Source: JAHEJN01 sp963787285
GTDB taxonomy: Bacteria > Actinomycetota > Acidimicrobiia > Acidimicrobiales > JAHEJN01
NCBI GenBank assembly: GCA_963787285.1
Contig: CAWBCM010000009.1
Location: 1 to 64,000 of the forward strand
DNA length: 64,000 nucleotides
Direction of reading: 5' to 3'
Shown here: in pieces, positions 1 to 8,808 of the stretch
Numbering within the stretch: position 1 is the first letter of the stretch
Layout of the letters: each line of letters opens with the position of its first letter
Made by a program: the position numbers and the translations under genes
The notes under the pieces: model-generated
What the model was told of the DNA's origin: nothing
The model's input: the letters and a program-made list of their open reading frames with translations, nothing else
The model's database searches: none

Positions 1-283
1 CCGACTCCGACAGCACCATCCGCGCGTTTCCGGACCGGTGGGGCGCTTAGGTGCCTGATTGAGACTGGAGGCAGGGGTTGCGGTGGTTCCGTAGCGTTCT
101 GAGGGATCCGGTCGGTGGGCTCTTCAAGTGCCTGCCGCCCTTGCGGGTTGGCTTTCTAACGAACTGCCTGCCGGCCGGTTTCCCTTGCCGTGGTGTGGCT
201 CGAAAGAGGCGAGAGCACATCAACCCGAATCAGGAGTGCCCACCTCGGTTCACCATCAACCAGGAAGGCAATTCCCATGACAC
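1..283. other. Left edge, no gene recognised
   Basis: No supportable complete gene lies here. One open frame enters from the left edge and stops at 48-50 (tail reads DSDSTIRAFPDRWGA), which could be the end of a truncated gene, but I recognise nothing in it. The stretch from about 60 to 283 directly precedes a broken IS110-type transposase. In IS110 elements such a non-coding left end can carry the bridge RNA; that is inference only, and I did not fold it. Confidence 0.3.
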
Positions 284-1313
284 ATGATCGGTATCGATCC
301 ACACAAGGCGACCCACACTGCGGTGGCCGTCGACGACAACGAAAACGTGCTCGACGAGTTCAAGCTCCGGGCCTCGACGACCCAGGCGGACCGGCTCCGC
401 GAGTGGGCCGATGGGTTCGACAAGCGCGAGTGGGCGATCGAGTCCGCCAACGGGCTCGGCTACCTCGTCGCTCAGCAGCTCGTCGCTGCCGGCGAGACCG
501 TGTTCGATGTCCCGCCGGTGCTGGCGTCGCGGGTCCGGCTGTTGGGTTCGGGCCGTTCGCAGAAGAACGACCCGAACGACGCCCGCTCGATCGCGATCGC
601 AGCGTTGCGGTCGGATCGTCTCGGCATCGTCGGTCCCGATGATCACGCCCGCGTGTTGCGCCTGCTGGCGAAACGCCACCGAGACATGGCCCGGCTGCGC
701 AACAAACACTGCACCCGCCTGCATGCCCTGCTGCTCGAACTCGAGGCCGGCGGGATCGGCTCAGAAATCACTGTGACACAAGGCAAACGCACTCCTCGAG
801 CGGCGTTGTCGCTGATGATCAGGTGACCCGTCACCGGGTGATGATCGCCGGCGAGCTCGTCGATGACATCGCCCGGCTCGACACCGCGTTGAAGGCGTCA
901 AAGAAGCGGATCGACAGTCGCGGTCGCGGCGTCGGGCACGACCCTGTACCGACATCGTCGGGATCGGTCCGATCTGTGCCGCGATCATCATCGGGTACAC
1001 CGGCGACATCGACCCGGTTCCCGACCAAGGGCCACTTCGCGACCTACAACGCGACCGCCCCGATCGAAGCGTCTTCAGGCGCCAAGAACGCGACACCGGT
1101 TGAACCCACGAGGGAACCGCAAGCTCAACCACGCCATCCATATCGCCGCGATCTGTCAGCTCCGCTACCGACGCCGAAGGCCGCGCCTACTACGACCGCA
1201 AGATCGCTGAGGGCAAGACCTCCAAAGAAGCCATCCGCGCGTTGAAACGACGGATCTCAGACCGGGTCTACCGGCACCTCATCGCCGACGCCCGACGAGC
1301 CACCACCAACTGA
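284..1313 (+). pseudogene. IS110 family transposase, frameshifted
   Basis: The N-terminal third begins MIGIDPHKATHTAVAVDD, the first catalytic Asp of the RuvC-like DEDD domain of IS110 transposases. It continues through NDPNDARSIAIAAL, another DEDD acidic block. The frame then breaks near 820 and again near 945. The later pieces read DIVGIGPICAAIIIG and DRKIAEGKTSKEAIRALKRR, matching the C-terminal transposase_20 domain, and end at a TGA at 1311-1313. With at least two frameshifts the copy cannot give a full protein as sequenced. The start at 284 puts the catalytic motif immediately at the N-terminus, as in the family. A slightly earlier in-frame start is possible. Confidence 0.85.
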
Positions 1314-1591
1314 GAGAAGTGGGCCCGGGAGGACACTCAGGAACGACTCTTACGTCCAGCGTGACCGGCTCAACATCCTGAACACCGGCTCTTCGGACAA
1401 GTCACTTCCCGGACCCGAACAACACGCTACGACCCCATCGACCCTTCCCGCCAGGGGCCCAATCCGACGCGCCCGAAACCGCCCGAAAACGGCCACTTGA
1501 CACAAAGAGGCTTCGTTCTCGCGAAGGTGTTCACGGCCGAGCGGCAGACATCATCGAGCGGTCGGCTTGCCGCTGCGCGAGAATTCGTGGC

Positions 1592-1963
1592 GTGCTTGAT
1601 CATCTCTCCATCCAGTGCGCTGACATCGCCGCGAGTGCAGCCTTCTACGACAAGACACTCGCCACGATCGGCGGTCAGAGAATCATGGACTTCGGCGACA
1701 CCATCGGATACGGCGTCCCACCGATGCCCGACTTCTGGCTCGGACCGCAGACAACCGGACAAGGCTTCCGCGAGTCCCACATCGCGTTCAGCTCACCCGA
1801 CCGAGCCGGCGTAGACGCATTCTTTGAGGCAGCCAAAGAAGCAGGCGCCGAGGTGCTACACCCGCCGCGACTGTGGCCCGAGTACCACCCCAACTACTAC
1901 GGCGGTTTCGTACGAGATCCCGACGGCAACAACGTCGAAGCGGTGTGCCACCTGAGCGAGTAG
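1592..1963 (+). CDS. VOC family (glyoxalase/dioxygenase-fold) protein
   Basis: A 123-residue protein with the single-module vicinal-oxygen-chelate layout. It opens LDHLSIQCADIAASAAFYDK, has a central SHIAFSSPDR strand, and ends FVRDPDGNNVEAVCH. Candidate metal ligands are His4, the His of SHIAF and the Glu of NNVEAV, in the order typical of glyoxalase I/bleomycin-resistance relatives. The start is taken as GTG at 1592 because the domain begins at once. Family members range from isomerases to dioxygenases to drug-binding proteins, so the substrate cannot be assigned. It sits between a dead transposase and a DUF3626 gene and may be island cargo. Confidence 0.82.
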   Translation: MLDHLSIQCADIAASAAFYDKTLATIGGQRIMDFGDTIGYGVPPMPDFWLGPQTTGQGFRESHIAFSSPDRAGVDAFFEAAKEAGAEVLHPPRLWPEYHPNYYGGFVRDPDGNNVEAVCHLSE

Positions 1964-2083
1964 CCAACCGATGCAAGACCGCACATTCTGGAGCGGTGTG
2001 CCACCCGAGGATGTGCCGTACTGCTCGGCTCTACGGCTGCTTCGAGGCCCACTGATATGACGCTCCCAAGAGCGGTGGCGTGG

Positions 2084-2890
2084 CTATTTGACTCGGTCAG
2101 GCCAGTGTCGACCGAATCGGGCGAGGCAGTGCCACAACCACTTGATGGCTTGCGGGTCGTGGTCCCCCGACCTCGACGCTCCGGAGAGCCGGGCGGGGGT
2201 GATCTCGCCGCCGAGAAGGCGTGCCAACTCGATCGGGACAGGACCCCGGTAGTCGGAGTCGATCGCGTCAGCCGTCACGCGGTAGCCGGAGTGCTCCTCG
2301 ACGGCGCACCCCAGTCGCTCGAGAGTTGCCGAGTGCTCCGCACGATCAGTCGGGTCGACGACGACGGCCTCCACGTCCCGCATGACCGACAGCCCACCGT
2401 GAACGTGCGCCTCGACGTAGTCGTTGAGTGGATCGTCGAGCGGAAGGTCAGGGGCAGCAGGCGACACGACGCTCGGATCTACGTCAGGAGAGTCCGCCAG
2501 CTGGCACAACTGGTCCAGCTTGTCGGGACCACCGACGACCGGAGGTTGGTACACGCTGTCGGGCCAGCAGAAGGTGGCCCGATCGTTCGTCTCGGGTCGC
2601 AACCTCAGATAGGCAGACCCGAACCGTGGCGACGCGCCATAATGATCGTTGTGTCGGTTCCAGGCGCCGTACACCGGCCGATCTCCCGCAGGCGCGTCGT
2701 CGTAGCGCCCGTCAAACATCTTGCTCTCCCATCGCCAGCGGTCACCGCCCCGATGTGCCGTCAGGCCGCCATTCGACGTGCCGGTCTGCCATTGGCTGCG
2801 ATACCAGCCCGATGCCGCGATCGCTTCCAGCACCGTCCCGTCGCCGAAGCCCCAGCCAGGATGGAAATGCAGGACGATCCTCGGGGCCAC
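2084..2890 (-). CDS. DUF3626 domain protein
   Basis: A 268-residue protein matching the DUF3626 pattern. It begins PRIVLHFHPGWGFGDGTVLEAI, has a central VYGAWNRHNDHYGASPRFGSAYLRL-type block, and a later LNDYVEAHVHGGLSVMRDVEAVV block. These carry the conserved HFHP, GA-PRFG and YVE-HVHG signatures. The function of the family is not established. No signal peptide or membrane segment is evident. It starts with GTG, directly at the conserved first strand. It stands alone on the minus strand with no obvious operon partner, and the rest of the island is mobile-element debris, so it may be accessory cargo. Confidence 0.75.
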   Translation of the reverse strand: MAPRIVLHFHPGWGFGDGTVLEAIAASGWYRSQWQTGTSNGGLTAHRGGDRWRWESKMFDGRYDDAPAGDRPVYGAWNRHNDHYGASPRFGSAYLRLRPETNDRATFCWPDSVYQPPVVGGPDKLDQLCQLADSPDVDPSVVSPAAPDLPLDDPLNDYVEAHVHGGLSVMRDVEAVVVDPTDRAEHSATLERLGCAVEEHSGYRVTADAIDSDYRGPVPIELARLLGGEITPARLSGASRSGDHDPQAIKWLWHCLARFGRHWPDRVK

Positions 2891-3117
2891 GCGCGATCGT
2901 AGGTCTTCGAGTACGACCCAATCAGACGACCCGGCCTACGAGTTTCGGAAGCGCTATCGGGGGCGATATCGAGCGGGTGGACCGCTCCGGGACGTGCCGA
3001 TCTCGCCGGTGTTCGGCGTGATCTGGCGGGAGTGTTCTGGAGCGGGTTCAGGTGGTGTGGTCGGATCGGGTCCGTGCGTGCGAGCCCCTGGTCGCAGCAG
3101 TCGCGAGTAGCACGCAA

Positions 3118-3519
3118 CTAGTCAGAGGACAAGGCATCAAGCGGTGCGAGCGGCACGATGCCCTCGGCCTTCAGAGCGAGTTCCCGATCGATCGTGATCA
3201 ATGCGTCAGCTTGCAGCGTGCAGACGGCGAGGTACTCAGCGTCGAAGATCGTCTCCCAGCCGTGCTCGCGAGCGATCCTCCACGCGGTACGACGCGACAT
3301 CCGGTCGCCGAGCAGTCGCATCTTGGTTTCGGTCAGACGCTCGTGCTGCTGGAGCGCGAGCTCCTCGGTGATGTCGCCTTGGTTCACGGCTGCCAGCAGC
3401 AGGGATAGTGCCTCGGACCGGATGCGGTTCGGAGCGACGAGTTGATTCGCGGGATGGACGTCGACGTGGTTGGCAACGATATGCAGGAGTGTCGGCGCAT
3501 CGATCGTGTAGCGAGCCAC
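3118..3519 (-). CDS. PIN domain ribonuclease (VapC-like)
   Basis: A 133-residue PIN-fold protein. The acidic positions expected of the metal site are Asp7 (RYTIDAP), Glu36 (RIRSEALSLLL), Asp93 (IFDAEYLAVC) and Asp111 (LITIDREL). PIN proteins of this size are usually VapC-type RNases. The frame is open far upstream, but the PIN fold begins at the GTG at 3519, so that start is preferred. I see no VapB-like antitoxin on either side, so it is either an orphan, a remnant of a pair, or has an antitoxin too short to recognise. Confidence 0.72.
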   Translation of the reverse strand: MARYTIDAPTLLHIVANHVDVHPANQLVAPNRIRSEALSLLLAAVNQGDITEELALQQHERLTETKMRLLGDRMSRRTAWRIAREHGWETIFDAEYLAVCTLQADALITIDRELALKAEGIVPLAPLDALSSD

Positions 3520-3788
3520 CGGCGAACAATACAACCGGCGAGTCAAGCGGTGAGTCGGCCACCCACGGCCTCGGTTGCGCTGCCCGGCACGCGTCTCCGA
3601 CACCGGCTTCGGACAACCGATGAGATGAGCATTCCCAGGCGCGGTAAAGACCGGACGCCGAGGTGCCGATCCTGAGCGGGGAGGCGGCTTGCCAGCGCGA
3701 CACGCTATGCGTGGGCCTGTCGCACTTGGTTTCCCGCCTTGGGACGAGAATCGCATCGTCGTTCGGTCGCGAGCATCAGCCGATGAAG

Positions 3789-4762
3789 TCAGTGCATGCG
3801 GCTCCGGAGAAGATCTCGGAACTGGACGGCGGACGGTGTCCAGATCACGTAGACGCATCGCCGAAACCCGAAGAACAGCGCCGGCCATCGCAGCTCGATC
3901 TGGTCGTCGCTGTAGCGGAAGCCGTCGGCACGTACCGAGATCGCGCTGAAGATCTGCTCGCTATCGGAGAATCGTGCGTCAGGGTCGAGCCGATCGGGAT
4001 CGTCAGGGTCGCCTTGGAGCACGGCAGCGATCTGATAGTAGCTCGTGTCGATGAAGGCGTCCTGCAGTTCGTCGTGGATGCGCGCCTGGCGCTGGTCGGC
4101 ACCGGCGCGCAGCACGACCAGCACAGCAAGCACAACCGCAACGATTCCCGCAGCGACGGCACCTCGCCTTCGCGCGTTGACGGGCGGTCGTTGCGATCGT
4201 CTTGACCAGGCGATCCCATTCAGGGCAACCGCGGCCGTCGCCACTCCGAGAGCAGCGCCGATCGTGTTGGCGACGACGTCGGTGATGTCAGCGCCACCGA
4301 GCCCAGCAACCGCCTGTACGCTTTCGATCAGCATCGAGAACCCGGCCAGGGCGAGGAACGTTCGCACTGGTCGTCGAGCCAGCCATGTCCATGCAAGCCC
4401 GGCAGGGACAAACAAGACGACGTTGAGCAGGAACTGGCTGCTGCCAAGCAGGTCCCCATCGACCAGTCGATCCCAACCCGACCCTGTCCATGCAAAGGCG
4501 CTGCCCGGCCGGAACGCCTCGGGGGCGCCGTCGCGCGCAGCGTCAACGAGATGCAACCAGCGACGGACGCCAGTGCCGCGAACCAGGCGAGCGGGCGATG
4601 AACGGATCCGCGCCGGTCGAGCCACCACGCTCCCGCTGCGCTCGCTGCGAGCAAAGTGACGAGAGCGATCAGCGCCGAAGCGGTCGCGTTCGACGCGACG
4701 TCACGACTGGCGTCACTCGCGATGCTGATCACAGTCGGCGACTGTAACGACCGGGAACTCAT
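3789..4762 (-). pseudogene. VanZ-like membrane protein, frameshifted
   Basis: Two overlapping minus-strand frames together give a VanZ-like protein. The N-terminal part, from ATG at 4762, carries two hydrophobic helices (ATASALIALVTLLAASAAG and RPLAWFAALASVAGCISL). The frame shifts at about 4515-4545 next to a run of G. It continues with GSSQFLLNVVLFVPAGLAW, then FLALAGFSMLIESVQAV, then ITDVVANTIGAALGV, the typical VanZ helix series with the NxxLFxPxG and DxxxNxxGAxxG motifs. A poorly conserved roughly 100-residue tail follows a last helix. VanZ-family function is loosely linked to glycopeptide resistance and envelope biology. One indel separates the halves, so this may be a sequencing error. 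Confidence 0.72.
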
Positions 4763-5257
4763 GGCCAGGTGCACGCCTCAGTCGCTCACCTCGCTCGGCC
4801 CGCAGGACCGCGCCAGACCACTCGATATCGACGCCGGCAAGCAGCGCGGTCGCACACGCAGATCCGGCAAACAGCTGCAGGTGGCGAAGCTAGGCACCGG
4901 GTGGCGATGCACCCGATATTGACCCGCGGGCATTGGACCCCTGGGAGCGTCGGCGTCTTGGAAATTCTTCCAACGTCGTTCTAACGTGAACAGAGGAAGC
5001 GAACTGCTTTCGCTCCGTCCAGGCTGAAGAAATCGCAGGTCACTGAAGTCGAGCCGACCTCTTCGACACGCTCATGAACGAACCCGCCCGGGAGCGGGCG
5101 AGGACCCATACCGGCAGCCTCGCACCAGCAGTCAGCGAGAGAATCAACCGCACGGCTTCCTCTCCGACATCGCGCTGTTTGTATCCTTTTCGAGTGGTTG
5201 TTCGTCTCTTGAGGGAATCGGCCAAACCGGGCCGCTCGAACGGAAGGAAGTTGCGTC
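4763..5257. other. Intergenic stretch, no gene seen
   Basis: About 495 bp between the VanZ-like gene (minus) and the DUF2892 operon (plus). I see no convincing coding sequence. It must hold the divergent promoters for both sides. The one notable element is the palindrome at 4958-4973. Confidence 0.4.
4958..4973. promoter_or_regulatory. Short palindrome, possible operator
   Basis: The 16-bp sequence ttggaaattcttccaa has perfect 6-bp arms (ttggaa/ttccaa) around attc, in the gap between divergent genes. It is AT-richer than its surroundings and has no T tract after it, so an operator is likelier than a terminator. No matching regulator is identified. Confidence 0.3.
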
Positions 5258-5473
5258 ATGACAAACGAAGCAGGTTGGGATCGAATCGCACGGGTGGTGC
5301 TTGGCGTTGTGTTGTTGATCGTCGGATTCGGCGTGATGAGCGGCACTGCCGGGGTCGTTGTGGGCGTCATTGCCTTCGTTCCGCTGCTGACAGGTCTGGT
5401 GGGCTGGTGCCCGCTCTACGCCGTCCTCGGCTTCCGCACGAACACGTTCAGCCACGAAGCGACCAATGGCTGA
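5258..5473 (+). CDS. DUF2892 (YgaP-like) inner membrane protein
   Basis: A 71-residue protein with two hydrophobic helices (about residues 9-25 and 29-46) and the family signature DRIARVVLGVVLL followed by GLVGWCPLYAVLGFRT. DUF2892 is the C-terminal membrane domain of YgaP rhodanese and is often encoded near thiol, redox or sulfur genes. A purine-rich gaacggaaggaag lies just ahead of the ATG. The stop overlaps the thioredoxin start (TGATG), indicating translational coupling in a three-gene operon. Confidence 0.85.
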   Translation: MTNEAGWDRIARVVLGVVLLIVGFGVMSGTAGVVVGVIAFVPLLTGLVGWCPLYAVLGFRTNTFSHEATNG

Positions 5474-5892
5474 TGCACGTTGTTCAGGTATCGGCACCGT
5501 GGTGCAGTAGTTGCCGCGCGATGGCGCCGATCGTGGCCCGAGAGGCCGCTGAGCATGATGTGCCGATCATCGAAGTCGACATCGAGACCGAGTCAGACGA
5601 AGTCGATCGCCTCGGCGTTCGTGGCATCCCCACCTTGATCGCGTTCCGGGACGGCGGCGAAGTCGGGCGACTAGTTGGTGTACAGCAACGTGTCGCGGTG
5701 GCGGGACTCTTCGGCGCAGCACGCGGTGACGCCGACGTCGTGCGAGCACGTGCGCCGTGGGCGTTGGTCGGCCCACGCGCTGGTGCTGGCGCCGTCGTGG
5801 TGGCTGCCGGTGTCGCCTTCGCCTCGCTCCCGCTGATCGTCGTTGGGGTTGCGCTGCTTCTGTGGGCTCTGACCAGCGTCGTTCGGCATTGA
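5473..5892 (+). CDS. Thioredoxin-like protein with C-terminal membrane helices
   Basis: A 139-residue protein. The first 75 residues are a short thioredoxin fold with the redox motif WCSSC (CxxC), the IIEVDIE strand and a cis-proline RGIPTLIAF block. Residues about 95-135 form two hydrophobic helices (GAGAVVVAAGVAFASLPLIV and VGVALLLWAL), so the thioredoxin domain is probably membrane tethered. The N-terminus lacks the first helix/strand of classical thioredoxin. The start at 5473 overlaps the previous stop by one base. It lies 15 bp ahead of an ECF sigma gene, suggesting a redox-responsive module. Confidence 0.85.
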   Translation: MHVVQVSAPWCSSCRAMAPIVAREAAEHDVPIIEVDIETESDEVDRLGVRGIPTLIAFRDGGEVGRLVGVQQRVAVAGLFGAARGDADVVRARAPWALVGPRAGAGAVVVAAGVAFASLPLIVVGVALLLWALTSVVRH

Positions 5893-5907
5893 GGAAGGGG
5901 TGAAAGG

Positions 5908-6660
5908 GTGACGAGCTTCGACGCAGAGGATCTCACCGAGCACCTCGATGATCTCTATCGATATGCCCTGCGAGTCACCGGCGATCCGAATCTCGCGGCA
6001 GACACCGTTCAGGACACCGTCGTCCGTGCGCTCGAGCGGCGCGAGCAGTATCGCTCTGATGCGCCGCTGCGACACTGGCTGATGCGAATCGCCCACAACT
6101 TGATTGTCGACCGTGCACGGCGCAGTGCGCACGAGGTGGTCGTTGACGATGTCGAGACCTTGTGGCGCGACGACACCTACACCGTCGAAGCCGAGGCTGT
6201 GGTCGAACGCGCCGCGACCAGAAACGAATTGTTGGACGCCTTGGCGCGGGTGCCCTACATCTACCGATCTGCCGTTGTACTCCACGACATCGACGGCCTA
6301 CGTGTCAGCGACGTCGCGGCAATTCATGACATCTCGTTGCCTGCCGCCAAGCAGCGTTTGCGGCGAGGACGGATGTCGATGGTCACTGCCATCAACCACG
6401 GCCCTGAACGACGGAAAGCAATGAAAGAGGTGCGAATGCCTTGCTGGGATGCACGACAACACGTGAGCGAATACCTCAATGGAGATCTCGATCGGGCGAC
6501 TGCCAAGATGATCGAGGCGCATCTCGCGACATGTCCGACTTGTCCAGCCTTGTACGCAGCCTTGGTCGGCGTGCACGACGAACTCGGACGACTTCGCGAC
6601 CCAAACGCAGTCATCGCCCCCGACGATCGCGACAGAATCCTGACGATCATCAACAGCTGA
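5908..6660 (+). CDS. ECF sigma factor fused to a zinc anti-sigma domain
   Basis: A 250-residue fusion. Residues about 1-165 are an ECF sigma factor: region 2 (DLYRYALRVTGDPNLAADTV, then LRHWLMRIAHNLIVDRARR) and region 4 (ALARVPYIYRSAVVLHDIDG, then VAAIHDISLPAAKQRLRRGR). Residues about 175-225 form a zf-HC2 anti-sigma domain beginning MPCWDARQHVSEYLNGDLD and ending with HLATCPTC, the HxxxCxxC zinc ligand pattern of ZAS proteins. ZAS anti-sigmas are normally separate and bind their sigma in trans. Here both are in one chain, downstream of DUF2892 and thioredoxin. The GTG start at 5908 follows gaggaaggggtgaaagg. Redox control of the zinc site is inferred. Confidence 0.88.
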   Translation: MTSFDAEDLTEHLDDLYRYALRVTGDPNLAADTVQDTVVRALERREQYRSDAPLRHWLMRIAHNLIVDRARRSAHEVVVDDVETLWRDDTYTVEAEAVVERAATRNELLDALARVPYIYRSAVVLHDIDGLRVSDVAAIHDISLPAAKQRLRRGRMSMVTAINHGPERRKAMKEVRMPCWDARQHVSEYLNGDLDRATAKMIEAHLATCPTCPALYAALVGVHDELGRLRDPNAVIAPDDRDRILTIINS

Positions 6661-6964
6661 ACAACGAAGTCTCCCGCGAGCCGCTCACCACAGAACCATC
6701 CGCGACCTGGCCTCGACTCGCGCACAAGCCGGACATGGCAAAGCCTCCAAGAATTCGATGGTGAGGATCGCCGCTGCCGATGCGGTGCCCGTCCATCGTG
6801 GCAAGGGCCGTCGCGCCGCTCAGAACAACGCGGCTCGATGGCGCTTCAGCTAGCGCATAGCCGGCAGGGAGGATGTTGGTGGGTGCACCGGATGTGCGTG
6901 GGGCTCGATCACCGTTGGGTTGTTTGCGTAGGTTCGGGGTCGTTCCCGACCTGGTCTGACTCGA

Positions 6965-8257
6965 GAACCGGCTGACGCCTTCGGGTTGTCTTCAGAATGA
7001 CTGGTCGGCCGTGTTCGGGAACGGCACCCACCGGTCGGGCGACGACTGTGACTCGAGAACTGTTGGCAACAGTTCTCGCAGCGATGTCGCCGTCCCGGCA
7101 GGTGCGTGCCAACCCATTCACAGCTACTGAAAGGGATGGCAATGACCATCGTAGAGAACCATCTGTTGACCGTCACGGGCGGTGTCGACACTCACCTCGA
7201 CTTCCACGTCGCAGCCGCCGTCGATTCGAACGGCGGCGTGCTCGGCGTCGAAACGTTCGACACCACCACCGGCGGATACCGGCGCCTCGTCGCGTGGCTC
7301 GCCGGGTTCGGAACCATCAGCCTGGTCGGCGTCGAGGGCACCGGCTCCTACGGCGCCGGCCTCGCTCGACACCTCACGGACAAGGGCATCCGAGTTGTCG
7401 AGGTCGACCGACCGAACCGCCAAGCCCGACACCGTGCCGGCAAGACCGACGCCATCGACGCGATCGCTGCCGCACGAGCTGCGTTGACCGGCACCGCGAC
7501 CGGGATCACCGAAGTCGCGGACCGGCAACATCGAAGCAATCCGAGTGCTCACCGTCGCCAGGCGTTCAGCAGCAAACGAGTGGATCGCGGTCCTCTCCCA
7601 GATCCGCCATGTCGTGTTCACCGCACCTGACGAGATCCGCGCCCGGTTCCTCGGATCTGTCGCCGATCACCCTGGTCAGGACCACCGCAGCACTCAAACC
7701 GCGGCGTTCTGATCCTGACATCGTGCGCTTCACGACCCTGTCGACGCTGCGCGAACTCGGCCGGCGCGCGCTGTTCTTGCGTGAGCAGAAGATGCGCCTC
7801 AACGCCGAGATGCGACCGCTGATCCGCGAGGTCGCACCATCGCTGCTCGAGATCCACGGCGTCGGGTTCGACGTCGCCGCGAAGCTGTTGATCGCGGCTG
7901 GCGACAACCCGCACCGGATCCGTTCCGAAGCCGCTTGGGCGCACCTCTGCGGAGTCGCGCCGATCCCAGCGTCGTCAGGCAAGATCCAACGCCACCGCCT
8001 CAACCGCGGCGGCAACCGCCAAGCCAACTCGGCGCTCTACCGGATCGTGCTCACCCGCATGTCCAACGACGAACGCACCAAGACCTACGTCGCGAAACGC
8101 ACCGCCGAGGGCAAGACCATCGGCGAGATCGCACGCATCTTGAAGCGCTACGTCGCACGCGAGGTCTACCCGCACCTGCCCTCCACGATGACCTGACCCG
8201 CGACCTCGACGGGTCGGGATCTGGCTCGCCCGAACCGGCTCACACCTTCGAGGTTGT
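6965..8257 (+). mobile_element. IS110-family insertion element remnant
   Basis: The span is set by an imperfect direct repeat, gaaccggctgacgccttcg at 6965-6983 and gaaccggctcacaccttcg at 8232-8250, each followed by a g-rich ggttgt. The repeats flank a broken IS110 transposase. IS110 elements lack terminal inverted repeats, so flanking core repeats are the best boundary cue, but exact ends are not certain. The 6990-7135 segment upstream of the transposase is where an IS110-group bridge RNA would lie. Confidence 0.5.
7136..8196 (+). pseudogene. IS110 family transposase, frameshifted
   Basis: The N-terminal DEDD domain begins TGGVDTHLDFHVAAAVDSNG and continues VGVEGTGSYGAGLARHL and RAGKTDAIDAIAAARAAL. 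The frame shifts near 7524 (NIEAIRVLTVARRSAANEW is in another frame) and again near 7670. The C-terminal transposase_20 domain follows: LLEIHGVGFDVAAKLLIAAG, WAHLCGVAPIPASSGK, HRLNRGGNRQANSALY. With two frameshifts the protein is interrupted. A ribosome-binding-like aaaggg precedes the ATG at 7136. It is clearly different from the copy at 284-1313, so two insertions rather than a duplication. Confidence 0.85.
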
Positions 8258-8808
8258 GCATCAATTGATCTGCCACCCGACCCAGCGGGCGGACCCTGCG
8301 GTGATCGTGGCTTCCTACGAGCGTGACCTCGGCAACGCCGAGTGTCTCTTCCCTGTCGTGCCCAGAAATCACCTCATCAACAACACCGGCAACCGCTACA
8401 TCGACGCGCCCCGAAACACCACCCAGCCCACAGAACCCCAGGTCACGAAACAACCCGAGCGACGCCCTTGACATCCCTACGAGCTTCAATATGTTCAGCG
8501 CCCAACGTCCCATAACGCGCCGCCAATCCCCTGCGTTGCCCTGCCACTAGAAAGCCGGTCGAGGGCACCAGGTAACGGGCGCGTAGCTATTGCGCGGGCC
8601 CGCAGTCCCGCCCCGTGATAACAGCACGGTGGCGTATCGCGAAATCGCGTCGCCACCCACATGTCAGGGACTGGCCGGTTTGACGTCCACGGCGTGGCGC
8701 GATCTGGTCCGCTTGCCTGACTTGTCCACGTGGTTGGCGGCTCTGGTCACGTGCGGTCACGGGGTGCCGATGCTGCGGCGATGTCTCCGCGCGAGCCGGT
8801 TGGGCTAC
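8258..8808. other. Non-coding stretch between IS110 and relaxase
   Basis: No credible gene is seen. Long open frames here and through 10275 on the plus strand are GC-skew shadows of the relaxase gene on the other strand. A hairpin at 8628-8657 lies just past the relaxase stop. Confidence 0.4.
8628..8657 (-). terminator. Hairpin downstream of the relaxase gene
   Basis: Arms ggtggcg (8628-8634) and cgccacc (8651-8657) enclose a second stem cgcg-aaat-cgcg. It lies about 150 bp after the relaxase stop codon (minus strand). No clear T tract follows, so a terminator role is tentative. Confidence 0.35.

Noticed and set aside
1..50. Tail of an upstream gene ending at 48-50
   Set aside because: Only 15 residues are visible and nothing is recognisable, so no gene is called.
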